From: Ferrimonas senticii DSM 18821
GTDB lineage: Bacteria; Pseudomonadota; Gammaproteobacteria; Enterobacterales; Shewanellaceae
Assembly: GCF_000422665.1 (NCBI RefSeq)
Contig: NZ_KE383898.1
Coordinates: forward strand, 336,575-400,574
Reading direction: 5' to 3'
DNA: 64,000 nucleotides
In this document: in pieces, positions 39,048 to 48,352 of the stretch
How the letters are laid out: each line of letters begins with the position of its first letter
Numbering within the stretch: position 1 is the first letter of the stretch
Notes under the pieces: model-generated
What the model saw: only the letters and a program-made list of their open reading frames with translations
Database searches by the model: none
What the model was told of the DNA's origin: nothing
Translations under genes and position numbers: made by a program

Positions 39048-40349
39048 ATGAAATTCCCTGGACAGCGCAAATCCAAGCACTACTTTCCCGTTGAATCCCG
39101 CGATCCGCTCACCAATGAGCTAAATCCGGTGATCCGCCCTAAGTTGACCCACGTGACTGGCATCGACCAAACCTTGGTGGATATCGAAGCCCACGTGGAT
39201 GAAGACTTTATCCAGCGCCACAAGCTGATTAAAGGCAACTCGATGCTGATCGACGATGAAGCGGCGCACGCGCTTTATCAAGAGCTGCAAGACCGCGCTC
39301 TTATCACCGAAGAGTTTGCTGGCGGCACCATCGGCAACACTCTGCATAACTACTCTACCTTGGCGGATGATCGCTCGGTGATGTTTGGGGTGATGAGCCG
39401 CAACCTGCAGATCGGCAGCTACGCCTATCGCTATCTGTGTAACACCTCGTCACGGGTGGATCTGAACCTGTTGCAGCCGGTGGATGGCTCCATTGGTCGC
39501 TGCTTTACCCTGATCACTGAGTGCGGCGAGCGTACCTTTGCGATCTCCAAAGGCAGCATGGATAAACTGGAAGCCAGTTACATCGATGAAGAATTGGTGA
39601 AAACCGGTTCGGCGCTGGCGCTGACCGCCTATCTGATGCGCGCTGGCGGTGATCCAATTACCGAAGCGGCAATGACCGCCATCGGCTACGCTAAATCCGC
39701 CGATGTACCAGTGGTATTGACCTTAGGCACCCGTTTCTTGATTGAGCAAGATCCGCAGTTTTGGCGCGATTTCATCAAAGAAAACGTTACCGTGCTGGCA
39801 ATGAACGAAGAGGAAGCGGCGGCACTGACCGGTGAGTCCGATCCGTTGCTGGCCTGTCAAATGGCGCTGGAGTGGTGTGATCTGATTTTGTGTACTGCGG
39901 GGGCTTCCGGCCTGTACACCGCCGGTTGGTGTGATGAAGAACACAAGCGCACTACCAGCCACCCATTGTTGCCGGGGGCAATTGGCGAATTTAACCAGTA
40001 CGAGTTCTCCCGCCCGATGCGCCGCAGCGAATGTGACCAGCCATTTAAGGTGTACTCCCACATCGCGCCTTACATGGGCGGGCCAGAGAAGATCTCCAAC
40101 ACCAATGGTGCTGGTGATGGTGCCTTGGCGGCGTTACTGCACGACATTTCCGCTAACGATTACCATAAGCTGAATCTGCCGCAATCGAGCAAGCACCGCT
40201 ACAGCGGCCTGTGCTACTCCTCATTTGCGCAGATCTGCAAATACGCCAACCGCGTTAGCTACGAAGTGCTGGCGCAGCACAGCCCGCGTTTGTCCCGTGG
40301 CTTGCCAGAGCGTGAAGACAGTTTGGAAGAAGCGTACTGGGAGCGTTAA
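39048..40349 (+). CDS. gsk: inosine-guanosine kinase
   Basis: Gsk phosphorylates inosine and guanosine with ATP in purine salvage. At 433 residues it is nearly the same length as E. coli Gsk (434) and very similar throughout: K-F-P-G-Q-R-K-S-K-H-Y-F-P-V at the start, V-G/T-G-I-D-Q-T-L-V-D-I-E-A near 36, and R-G-L-P-E-R-E-D-S-L-E-E at the end. The PfkB-type catalytic motif N-T-N-G-A-G-D-G-A-L-A-A is near 348-359, with the catalytic Asp. It lies downstream of adk-hemH, as in enterobacteria, with other genes between. A strong terminator follows. Confidence 0.97.
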   Translation: MKFPGQRKSKHYFPVESRDPLTNELNPVIRPKLTHVTGIDQTLVDIEAHVDEDFIQRHKLIKGNSMLIDDEAAHALYQELQDRALITEEFAGGTIGNTLHNYSTLADDRSVMFGVMSRNLQIGSYAYRYLCNTSSRVDLNLLQPVDGSIGRCFTLITECGERTFAISKGSMDKLEASYIDEELVKTGSALALTAYLMRAGGDPITEAAMTAIGYAKSADVPVVLTLGTRFLIEQDPQFWRDFIKENVTVLAMNEEEAAALTGESDPLLACQMALEWCDLILCTAGASGLYTAGWCDEEHKRTTSHPLLPGAIGEFNQYEFSRPMRRSECDQPFKVYSHIAPYMGGPEKISNTNGAGDGALAALLHDISANDYHKLNLPQSSKHRYSGLCYSSFAQICKYANRVSYEVLAQHSPRLSRGLPEREDSLEEAYWER

Positions 40350-40370
40350 GCCGTTTGGCATAGCGATAAA

Positions 40371-40401
40371 AAAAACCGACTTCAATGAAGTCGGTTTTTT
40401 T
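40371..40401. terminator. bidirectional rho-independent terminator
   Basis: CCGACTTC pairs with GAAGTCGG, flanked by A runs on the left and T runs on the right, so it serves both gsk and the convergent lipoprotein gene. Confidence 0.93.
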
Positions 40402-40418
40402 ATGGTTAAAACGAGCAA

Positions 40419-42512
40419 TTAGTCATTATTGCCTTGGCCAATCCACTTCATATTGAAGTAAAGAGGCTCAACCAGCGCTTCGCCATTGTCCTCTTCTTTA
40501 GGCAGCAACATGATGCTGTAAACTTTGCCCTCAACGAAAGAGTCCATCAAGTCGAAACCGATGCCGTACTCACCACGAGTCATTAGGTTAATCGGTTGTG
40601 ATTCATCCACGCCGTCACCCGCGATTGCCAAAGTTTGGTAAAAATCGGTTACCGAGGTTTCACCAAACTCTTGGCCATCCGCTTCTACGAACAGGTCAAA
40701 ACGTTTGTTGTTGACCATTTGAATGGAAACGGTGCCCAGCTCGAAATTCATCTTATCTGGGCTGCTGGTCTCGGCATTCAGCAGAAATTGTTTATGGTCG
40801 CGATTTGCAGGACCTTGTTCAGAGGTCATGGTAATGCGACGTTCGATATCCGCCTTGCTGGTAAAGAACATGTTACGTTCCTGCATACCATCTTCGGTAC
40901 GGATGACTTGCAGTGCGCCTTGGGATAGTTGATTTCCAACCACATCGCTGGAAATCGCAAACTGCATTTCAACAGCTTCGTTACCATCGGGGAATGAGGC
41001 CGTGATAATGCCGTTGGCAATATCGTAGCTACCAACCTCAGTGGTTTCATCAGAACACTGAGTTAGGTTCTGTGGCGCGCGTTGGTTCATGTACACCTTG
41101 TCATCAACAAATTTATAGGTGTCACACCAAACGCTAGAGTAGTCTTGCTCGTCGGTGCCATTGTCGCGACCGCGCTCCAGCATGTACCAGATTTTGCCTT
41201 CCAGAGCGTGTTTGTCTTCTTCTGGAAGTTCACCGTTGTCAGCAACCTTCAGCGTAAACTCAACTTCGGCAGCATCCGTGTGATGTTCATCCTTAGCAGT
41301 AACGGTGAACTTAAAGCTACCTTCTTTAGCGGTACCCTTGATAGTCAGAATGTCGCCGTCAATGCTTAAAGTCAGCCCTGAGTCGGCAGGCTGGGTGCCG
41401 ACGGCCAGAGTCAGTTCATCGCCGTCAGCATCGCTAAACAAACCATTCAGCGAGACAGTGCGGTTTTCGGTAGTGCCTTCAACTAGATTAAGCTTATCTA
41501 ACTCGGCTTGGATTTGTGCTTTACCAACCACAGTTGGCATTTGGTTTTTGGCTTCCACCACAATTTCAATAGCAACAGCACGAGAGCTTACTTTGCTATC
41601 GTTGGCATAAGCGCTGAATTTCAAAGTGCCGGCTTTGGTCATATCCGATTGACTAGAGATAACGCCGGTTTCATTATCAAATTGCAGACCAAAATCAGCC
41701 AGTTCCTGAGCGGTTTTGGTGATGCTGAAACTTAACTTATCGTTATCTGTATCTGTAAATACCTCGCCTAGATAGATATTTTTGATCCGGTTGGCATTAT
41801 CAAGTTTGATGACTTGATTTAGCTTTTGGCTGTGCTCGTTAGCTTGGTGCGGACGATGGTTTTCAACAAAGCTTTCGCCATCTAGCACTGGTGCAAAGTT
41901 GTTGAGTTGTTCGTCTGTTTTGTTACCAATCAAACCAGATAAATCGACAAGTTGCTCATCGGTTAACTTATTATTATTTTCAACAATGGTATCGGCGGCA
42001 ACGGCCACTTTCTTGTTGCTGCTAACATCACCAAACAACTGTTTTTCGTCTGCACCAAGAGACTCGAAAGTTTCTTTGATTTCATCTACCGCGGCAGTCA
42101 GATCTACGCTATCAGTTACCTTTTCAACAACCAAAGTGGTCATTGGTGTTACAAACTGGGTTTGGTCTACGCTGGTGCCAAACAGTTCTGCAGAGTCCTT
42201 GTGCGCTGGCGCTTTCAATTCTAAAACAGTAGAACGGGCAGCGCTTGGCTTCTTAATACAGATTGCATTTGATTGGTGCTCGATTGCGATTTGTACCGAA
42301 CCATCGCTGTCGGTAACTGCGTTTTTAATTTCTTTACCTGATGTGCAATTTGCATCGGCATATACTTGTGCGCCGACCAGCACTTCAGATCCACTCATTG
42401 CCTTCACGGTAAAGGTTTGTGGAACTTCTGGTGCAGAGTCGTTGGAGTCACTGCCGCCACAACCGGTCAGGACAAAGGCTACCGAAGCAGCAATCAGGCT
42501 TAGCTTTTTCAT
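40419..42512 (-). CDS. large surface lipoprotein with cadherin-like repeats
   Basis: A 697-residue predicted lipoprotein. Signal peptide M-K-K-L-S-L-I-A-A-S-V-A-F-V-L-T-G-C is followed by a Ser/Asp/Asn linker. The N-terminal part has a carboxypeptidase-regulatory-like beta stretch, then a helical region with many acidic residues (about 130-250). Two dystroglycan-type cadherin-like units follow (about 265-365 and 370-465), each with F-x-D-x-D-x-D-x-L calcium-type motifs (V-F-T-D-T-D-N-D-K-L and L-F-S-D-A-D-G-D-E-L). The last 220 residues are unrecognised. I do not know its function; adhesion or cell-surface structure is a guess. The frame opens at 42683, but the signal peptide fixes the start. 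Confidence 0.85.
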   Translation of the reverse strand: MKKLSLIAASVAFVLTGCGGSDSNDSAPEVPQTFTVKAMSGSEVLVGAQVYADANCTSGKEIKNAVTDSDGSVQIAIEHQSNAICIKKPSAARSTVLELKAPAHKDSAELFGTSVDQTQFVTPMTTLVVEKVTDSVDLTAAVDEIKETFESLGADEKQLFGDVSSNKKVAVAADTIVENNNKLTDEQLVDLSGLIGNKTDEQLNNFAPVLDGESFVENHRPHQANEHSQKLNQVIKLDNANRIKNIYLGEVFTDTDNDKLSFSITKTAQELADFGLQFDNETGVISSQSDMTKAGTLKFSAYANDSKVSSRAVAIEIVVEAKNQMPTVVGKAQIQAELDKLNLVEGTTENRTVSLNGLFSDADGDELTLAVGTQPADSGLTLSIDGDILTIKGTAKEGSFKFTVTAKDEHHTDAAEVEFTLKVADNGELPEEDKHALEGKIWYMLERGRDNGTDEQDYSSVWCDTYKFVDDKVYMNQRAPQNLTQCSDETTEVGSYDIANGIITASFPDGNEAVEMQFAISSDVVGNQLSQGALQVIRTEDGMQERNMFFTSKADIERRITMTSEQGPANRDHKQFLLNAETSSPDKMNFELGTVSIQMVNNKRFDLFVEADGQEFGETSVTDFYQTLAIAGDGVDESQPINLMTRGEYGIGFDLMDSFVEGKVYSIMLLPKEEDNGEALVEPLYFNMKWIGQGNND

Positions 42513-43362
42513 TGAGTCATCAATCACTTTGTAAAATTTAAATCCATTAAATGCCCGCCAGTTTTCCGAGTGTGAAAATGCTGACTGGCGCGGCAAGACT
42601 ACCGAGCATTTCGCCCTTGCTGTTATGAGCCACGTCACAATAAATGGCCTATCGCGAGGGGGCTTTTGTCCTAAATGTTGCAATTTGAGAGCAAGTTACC
42701 GAACTTAATTCGCAACCGGATAATTTGTGCTCAAGGTTTTTTGGTAAAAATTAAATGCGATTTTGTAAATGTTTTTGGTAGAGTCACCCATGATATTGAT
42801 GGCTATTATTGCGATTTTAAGGCAAGGCCTATCCCATGCTTTTCTGAGTAGTTTGATAACATCATGGTTGCGCTCTTTGCCAATCCACAGCACTTGGTGA
42901 AAGTTGCTATCCAAAATTATGGTGGGGTAACGACGACTCTTAAGTTGGATGAGTTAATCTCAGGTTAAGCATTTTATGTTGCGGTAATCTGGTTTATATC
43001 ATGTAATGAGGCAAGCCAAGAAGTATCTCCAGTTTTAATAAAGTCAAGCCAAAACCTTTTCCTGTTAATAGTTATTAATGGTGCAGTCGCTAGATTTAGA
43101 ATGAAAAGTTCAGCCAAGTTACATGCTTAAGTGCCATGAATAGGCTTATCAAAGATATCCTAATGACTGATAGTTCAGTGAGAGCAGGTTAATTTAATTT
43201 CATTGTGGAGATATGTCTCTACAATATTAAAATAAAAGGTCGGTGGCGACATTAAAAGCGGCTGGTAGATTTTGGTAATATTTTATAAAAGCTAATTCAG
43301 CCGCTTTTTTATGCTGCTTTGCAGCAAACCTTTAATATCAAGGTTTGTTCTTTGGTGCCTTA
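42513..43362. other. 850-bp AT-rich intergenic region between two lipoprotein genes
   Basis: Clearly poorer in GC than its surroundings. It holds several palindromes: GTGGAGA with TCTCTAC near 43205, CAAACCTT with AAGGTTTG (43325-43347) and GCTGC with GCAGC. There is no credible coding frame; a 69-codon one at 42705-42914 lacks any sign of being real. A terminator-like structure at 43254-43310 is listed separately. Confidence 0.6.
43254..43310 (+). terminator. terminator-like stem with no gene upstream
   Basis: AAAAGCGGCTG (43254-43264) pairs with CAGCCGCTTTTTT (43298-43310) around a 33-nt AU-rich loop. On the + strand it has no upstream gene. TTGTGG (43203-43208) and TATTAA (43225-43230), 16 bp apart, could start a transcript of about 75 nt. 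It could equally be a two-way terminator for the - strand lipoprotein gene. Confidence 0.4.
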
Positions 43363-44598
43363 TTATGGGGTAATGGTCAGTTGCTCATAATGATATTGCT
43401 GATAGCGCGGATCATCGTGGCGGTTATCAATTTGGCCTTGTTGTAGCAGTTGCAGGAAATCACCGTAACTGTTACGACTACCATAACCCCAAAGGCCAAT
43501 GGTGACGGTTAAATCATCTAGGCTACCAAACTCCGCTTGAATGTCGGCGGGCAGGTCTAAATCAGGGATCGAACCATTAAGCGGTGCGTTGATGCTCCAG
43601 CTGACATCGTTGCCATAACTGTCAATACTCAACATGCTTTTGTTAAGACCGACATCGCGAAAATCGTAGGCGCTACTCTCAAGCACGCTGGCGACTCGCA
43701 GTTGAAATGCGCTGCCACCATGCCAGTCAGGTAAGGTGACCGCGCCGTCCTCAATCGGTTGGCGAATGCCGCTAACGTACTCCACTTGGCTGTCGAGCCT
43801 TTCGAGTCGGTAGCCAGAAATCAGTGTGTCTTGATGAAGTTCAGGGAAGTACCAAAGCTCGCTGGGATCGTCGACGCTCAGATAATTGGCCACTTGGGGC
43901 CAATAGTCACCTAACCGAACTCGGCTGTTATACCAGTCAAAATCCACTTCACTGTTGACGGTAATGGCGCTGCCGGCGACAAATTCATCCGGATCTAGGT
44001 AGATTGCGGTGTCAATGTTGCCATTGATGGTTTGGCGGACGGCGTAGGATGGACCGGCAAGGTTGTCGGTTAACAAAAAATCCATGGTGGGCCAACCGCC
44101 GTCAGCGGTTGGACATACCTTGACCTGTTCACCGTCATTAACCGGGCGGGTTTGGTAGCGCAAACTGTGACTGCTAAAGGTTGCCAATAAATCGGTGGCA
44201 TTGACAGTGATCATTTGACAGCCACAGGCGCTATTGCGGTTGTCCTCAAATTTGGCCGTTAGCGTTGACAGTGGATAATCCAAGTAACTTTCGACGTCGG
44301 TATTGCTGCCGTCCTCTGCAAAATAATTACGACCAATAACGGTAATGTGGGCGGCATCGCTAGGGCGGTCTAGCTCAATGGTACCGCTGTGACCAACGCT
44401 ATGTCGGCTGAGAATGGCACCGTTACTATCATGCAGCAGCACCGACGCCTCTGGGTAGGCACTGGCTTGGCCACACTGATCAAAGCTGATTGCTTTAATA
44501 CTTAGTGAAGTGGTGGCTACCGAGCTATCCGATTCATCTGAGGATCCGCCGCAACCGGCAAGGCTGAGTACGGCCAGCGCTAAAACTGTTTTTTTCAT
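43363..44598 (-). CDS. hypothetical lipoprotein
   Basis: A 411-residue predicted lipoprotein with signal peptide M-K-K-T-V-L-A-L-A-V-L-S-L-A-G-C and a G-G-S-S-D-E-S-D-S-S linker. Beyond that I recognise no domain. The first 100 residues look like a beta-rich fold with two Cys (D-Q-C-G-Q-A and a C-G-C-Q), in general design like the neighbouring larger lipoprotein (S-I-K-A-I-S then a carboxypeptidase-regulatory-like strand pattern). AAGGA precedes the ATG. The signal peptide overrides a longer frame to 44643. Both lipoproteins are transcribed in the same direction, 850 bp apart. Confidence 0.8.
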   Translation of the reverse strand: MKKTVLALAVLSLAGCGGSSDESDSSVATTSLSIKAISFDQCGQASAYPEASVLLHDSNGAILSRHSVGHSGTIELDRPSDAAHITVIGRNYFAEDGSNTDVESYLDYPLSTLTAKFEDNRNSACGCQMITVNATDLLATFSSHSLRYQTRPVNDGEQVKVCPTADGGWPTMDFLLTDNLAGPSYAVRQTINGNIDTAIYLDPDEFVAGSAITVNSEVDFDWYNSRVRLGDYWPQVANYLSVDDPSELWYFPELHQDTLISGYRLERLDSQVEYVSGIRQPIEDGAVTLPDWHGGSAFQLRVASVLESSAYDFRDVGLNKSMLSIDSYGNDVSWSINAPLNGSIPDLDLPADIQAEFGSLDDLTVTIGLWGYGSRNSYGDFLQLLQQGQIDNRHDDPRYQQYHYEQLTITP

Positions 44599-45212
44599 TG
44601 TTCTTCCTTGACCTAAATCTGTCGATTTCAGTTGCTCTTGCAATCAATCCGCATGCGATTGGGTGATTATCAATAGCACAGGTTAGGCGGCCGTTGCATC
44701 GATACGGCCAAGGGGTCGTTAAGTCAGGTGTTCGGTGTAGCAGCAGGGAGGTGGTCAGATTCACTAAAGCGGCTCTGGCTTGATACCTATTATGTCGGCG
44801 CAATTGCTGTCGCCAGTGCAACTAATGCTGCAAAAAAGCATAAAAATTAACTGGTAACACTTTATTTCAGGTGCACTTGCGGTGCTTCGCCGATGGTGAT
44901 GCAACTCACAATTTGAGTTAATTTTTTTAAGGTCAAAGTTGCTGGCTAGTGTGTGTATGGTTGCGTTGTTGTTATTTGCAATCCAGGCTTGGTCTGACCA
45001 ATCGGGTGGGGTGTAACAACTATGTTTTCAGGTGGTGATTTTATTGCTGCCAGTGACAGCGATTCTCAATTGCAGCCACGAAAAATCACTAATCCGTTAC
45101 AACATGGTGCGGCGCATTTTGCTGTGACGGCATTCACGGAATTAGCATCCCTTAACCGCCAATAATCCGCTCGACTCACCGACATTAACGCGGATCTGCT
45201 GTGGAGCAATCA
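44599..45212. other. 614-bp divergent intergenic region upstream of lutA
   Basis: It contains the lut promoter region and one clear operator-like palindrome at 44989. No gene is visible; a 95-codon - strand frame overlapping the lipoprotein start has no support. Confidence 0.5.
44989..45001 (+). promoter_or_regulatory. GntR (LldR/LutR-type) operator upstream of lutABC
   Basis: TTGGTC-T-GACCAA is a perfect 6+1+6 inverted repeat that fits the TGGT-N3-ACCA core of FadR-subfamily GntR regulators such as LldR and PdhR. It lies about 210 bp before lutA. The regulator gene itself is not in the window. Confidence 0.65.
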
Positions 45213-45956
45213 ATGAAAATCGCGCTATTCACCCCCTGTTTGGTTAACCAAATGATGCCGCAAGTGGGCATCGCTACGGTTGAACTGCTGGAAAAGCTAG
45301 GTCACCAAGTGATCTATCCGAAAGGTCAAACTTGCTGTGGTCAACCGATGACCAACTCCGGTTGTTTTGATGACGCTAAGAAAACCACGCTAAAGCTGCT
45401 GAACGCCTTTAAAGGGGTTGATTGCGACTACATCGTTTGCCCAGCGGCATCGTGCATGATCGCCGCCAAAGAGAACTTCCATGAATTCGATTGCAGCCCA
45501 GAAGCCACTGCGGTGATTGGTAAGCTGAAAGAGCTGACCGAGTTCCTATTCGATATTCATGGCCTTGATAGCTTTAACAAGCCATTCCCACACAAAGTGT
45601 CGATGCAGATGTCCTGTCACGGCATTCGCATGCTGGATTTGGCCACCCCATCGGAAACCATGGGCAAGGGCTACAACAAGCTTGAAGCGCTGCTAAATAA
45701 CATCGAAGGGATCACCGTGGTGTACCCAGAACGTCGCGATGAATGTTGCGGCTTTGGTGGCACCTTTGCCCTGGATGAGGGCGCGGTATCCGGCAAAATG
45801 GGTAAAGACAAGGCTCGCGCTCACGCAGATACCGGCGCTGACTATGCGGTTGGCTTCGATCCATCCTGCCTACTGCATCTGGACGGTGTTATCCGCAAGC
45901 AAGGTTTCCCTATCAAGACTCTGCACATTGCCGAGCTGCTGAACCAAGTCGTTTAA
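45213..45956 (+). CDS. lutA: L-lactate dehydrogenase complex subunit LutA (YkgE)
   Basis: LutA is the cysteine-rich (CCG-domain) subunit of the LutABC iron-sulfur L-lactate oxidising complex. The 247-residue protein has the two CCG motifs: T-C-C-G-Q-P near 44 and E-C-C-G-F-G-G-T-F near 176, plus Cys-bearing V-C-P-A-A-S-C-M and S-C-H-G-I-R segments. GTGGAG precedes this ATG at good spacing; an in-frame GTG 12 bp upstream is less likely. It is the first gene of lutABC and 10 bp separates it from lutB. Confidence 0.95.
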   Translation: MKIALFTPCLVNQMMPQVGIATVELLEKLGHQVIYPKGQTCCGQPMTNSGCFDDAKKTTLKLLNAFKGVDCDYIVCPAASCMIAAKENFHEFDCSPEATAVIGKLKELTEFLFDIHGLDSFNKPFPHKVSMQMSCHGIRMLDLATPSETMGKGYNKLEALLNNIEGITVVYPERRDECCGFGGTFALDEGAVSGKMGKDKARAHADTGADYAVGFDPSCLLHLDGVIRKQGFPIKTLHIAELLNQVV

Positions 45957-45966
45957 GGAGCCGATC

Positions 45967-47352
45967 ATGACATTGATCAATGGATTACAAACCCACGCTG
46001 ACGCTGCCGCGGATTTTCTGAAAGATGAAGATCGGGTCGATTGGCACGACAAAGCGTTGTGGAACTTGCGTTTTAAGCGTGACTTAGCGGCGGGCTCCGT
46101 GGCTGAGTGGGAACAGTTGAAGCAGATTGGTTCTGAGATCAAACTGCACACTCTGTCGAATCTCGCCAAGTATCTGGTTGAGTTTGAACAAAACTGCCAA
46201 AACAACGGCATCGTGGTGCACTGGGCCAAAGACGCGCAAGAGCATAATGAAATTGTTCACGGCATTTTGGCGAAACACAACGTCAAGCGATTGGTGAAAT
46301 CCAAATCGATGCTGACCGAAGAAGCCCACCTCAACCCGTACCTTGAAAGTAAGGGGATTGAGGTGATCGATACCGACTTGGGCGAGCGCATCATTCAGCT
46401 GCGTAAAGAGCCGCCATCGCACATTGTGGTGCCAGCCATTCACTTGAAAAAAGAGGAAGTAGGTGAACTGTTCCATGAGCACCTAGGCTCAGAAAAGGGC
46501 GCTTCGGACCCAACCTACTTGACCAAGCAGGCGCGCTATCACCTGCGTCAAAAGTTCCTTGAAGCCGATGCCGCGCTGACTGGCGTAAACATGGGCATCG
46601 CTTCCGAAGGTGCAGTCGTGGTGTGTACCAACGAAGGTAATGCCGACATGGGCGTCAACCTGCCTAAGGTACAAATTCACTGCATGGGCATCGATAAGCT
46701 GGTACCTAACTTGGATTCGGTCGGCGTGTTGGTGCGGATGCTGGCGCGGAATGCCACCGGCCAACCGGCAACCACCTACAGCACCATGTACAAAGGCCCG
46801 AAACAGGGCGGTGAGATGCACGTGGTGTTGGTGGATAACGGCCGCACTAAGTTGTTCCAAGATGAACTGATCGGCGAAGCCTACAAGTGTATCCGCTGTG
46901 GTGGCTGTTTGAACACCTGTCCGGTGTACCGTCGCTCTTCAGGTTTTGCCTACAACGCCTTGATCCCGGGCCCTATTGGTATCGCGGTATCGGCAGCGGG
47001 CGATGAAACTCACTCACTGGCTTGGGCCTGTACCTTGTGTGGTTCTTGTACCAAAGTGTGCCCGACTAAGGTGCCGCTGGATAGCATCATCGCCAAGTGG
47101 CGTCGTATTCACGCCGAGCAGAAAACCCTGCCATACGGCAAGGGCAGCTACATGCCATACCTTGGCAAGTTAATGGCCAATGAAGGGTTGCTTAACACCG
47201 GCGGTAAAGTGGCACGTACAGCGCTGAAGATTTTGCCTGGCTCAGTAATGAAGCCATTTGCGGGTGCTTGGGGTCAGCATCGCGAACTGCCAGAGGTAGA
47301 AACTACCCAGTCGTTTGAAGCGTGGTTTGATAAAAATCGAGGTAACAAATAA
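45967..47352 (+). CDS. lutB: L-lactate dehydrogenase complex subunit LutB (YkgF)
   Basis: LutB is the ferredoxin-like subunit with two [4Fe-4S] clusters. The 461-residue protein carries them in C-I-R-C-G-G-C-L-N-T-C-P near 304-315 and C-T-L-C-G-S-C-T-K-V-C-P near 355-366. The N-terminal half has the LUD-domain core (G-V-N-M-G-I-A-S-E-G-A-V near 208). AAGGAG precedes the ATG at ideal spacing. The stop overlaps the lutC start (TAATG). Confidence 0.96.
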   Translation: MTLINGLQTHADAAADFLKDEDRVDWHDKALWNLRFKRDLAAGSVAEWEQLKQIGSEIKLHTLSNLAKYLVEFEQNCQNNGIVVHWAKDAQEHNEIVHGILAKHNVKRLVKSKSMLTEEAHLNPYLESKGIEVIDTDLGERIIQLRKEPPSHIVVPAIHLKKEEVGELFHEHLGSEKGASDPTYLTKQARYHLRQKFLEADAALTGVNMGIASEGAVVVCTNEGNADMGVNLPKVQIHCMGIDKLVPNLDSVGVLVRMLARNATGQPATTYSTMYKGPKQGGEMHVVLVDNGRTKLFQDELIGEAYKCIRCGGCLNTCPVYRRSSGFAYNALIPGPIGIAVSAAGDETHSLAWACTLCGSCTKVCPTKVPLDSIIAKWRRIHAEQKTLPYGKGSYMPYLGKLMANEGLLNTGGKVARTALKILPGSVMKPFAGAWGQHRELPEVETTQSFEAWFDKNRGNK

Positions 47353-47924
47353 TGTCCAGTCGTGACGCAATTTTGGCCGCATTGGCCGATGTTAAAGTGC
47401 CAGCGATGGCGATGCCTGAGATCAACATCGACGCTGACATGAACGATGTGGTTGGCCAGTACCGCGAAACCATCACTAAGATCGGTGGCCAAATCGTTGA
47501 AGTGGCCGATCTGGCCGAGGTGCAGCAGTTCCTAAACGACAAGATTGCCGCCGGTGAACAGGTGCTGTCGCAGGTGGCGGAACTGACTGGCAACCGTGCC
47601 CTTGATGCCACGCCGCACACCCTAGAAAACGTTGATTTAGCGATTGTCCCAGCGCGTTTAGGGGTGGCAGAAAACGGTGCGGTTTACGTTAACTCCGCCG
47701 ACACCGGCCACCGAGTGTTGCCGTTTATCGCTGAAAATTTGGCTGCGGTACTGAAACGCGGCGACATCGTCGCCAACATGCATCAAGCGATGCACAACAT
47801 CGAATTCCAATCTGGTCAATTGGGAGCTTTTATCGCCGGTCCGTCGAAAACCGCTGATATTGAGCAAGCTTTGGTCATCGGTGCCCATGGCGCCTGCAGT
47901 ATGACCATCTTCTTGATCGACTGA
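47352..47924 (+). CDS. lutC: L-lactate dehydrogenase complex subunit LutC (YkgG)
   Basis: LutC is the LUD-domain subunit of the complex. The 190-residue protein has the LUD motifs V-P-A-R-L-G-V-A-E-N-G-A-V-Y near 99-112 and A-F-I-A-G-P-S-K-T-A-D-I-E near 158, then the terminal H-G-A-C-S-M-T-I-F-L. Length is slightly below that of E. coli YkgG. It is the last gene of lutABC and is followed by a strong terminator. No lactate permease (lutP/lldP) or lutR lies alongside. Confidence 0.94.
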   Translation: MSSRDAILAALADVKVPAMAMPEINIDADMNDVVGQYRETITKIGGQIVEVADLAEVQQFLNDKIAAGEQVLSQVAELTGNRALDATPHTLENVDLAIVPARLGVAENGAVYVNSADTGHRVLPFIAENLAAVLKRGDIVANMHQAMHNIEFQSGQLGAFIAGPSKTADIEQALVIGAHGACSMTIFLID

Positions 47925-47965
47925 GCTGCTTGCAGTTCTTTTCCCAAGTCGGTCGAAACGACGCT

Positions 47966-47993
47966 AAGCCCGAAGTTCGCTTCGGGCTTTTTT
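47966..47993 (+). terminator. rho-independent terminator of lutABC
   Basis: A 10-bp stem AAGCCCGAAG with CTTCGGGCTT closed by a TTCG loop, then a T run. Confidence 0.94.
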
Positions 47994-47997
47994 ATTA

Positions 47998-48240
47998 GGG
48001 CGTGTTGACCTTTGCTGTATATTTTTGCGCCCATTGTTGGTTAATTTTGATAGCAAATTGCTCTTGGTCGGTTAATTTTGCTCTTCTGAGCTCACAGAGG
48101 GGCGCCTTGCAGGGTCGGACTAGCTACTGTCACTCTTCGTCATACGATTTCGACGTAGAGCCACTATGCCTTCAATCGCAATCCTCGATTGACAGCCGCT
48201 ATCCTCGACCAAATTCTGAACACTAAACGTCAACACGCCC
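47998..48240 (-). mobile_element. non-autonomous TIR element (MITE), copy 2
   Basis: A 243-bp copy in the opposite orientation to copies 1 and 3, with the same GGGCGTGTTGAC and GTCAACACGCCC ends and TA on each side (47996-47997 and 48241-48242). It starts immediately after the lutABC terminator T-tract and ends about 110 bp before the hcp regulatory site. The 74-codon frame inside (48002-48226) is shared in part with copy 3 but has no start context or known domain; I treat it as non-coding. Confidence 0.9.
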
Positions 48241-48352
48241 TAGCAAAATTCAGCGATAGCGTTGCTAAACAGTGAGCTAGGTCAAACTTCAAGATAACAA
48301 ACATTAAAAATGCATGTATTGGGCGCAGCGCAGGGTTAGAGTTGTCTTATTA

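Noticed and set aside
42705..42914. A 69-codon frame in the AT-rich gap
   Set aside because: Start context and composition give no support.
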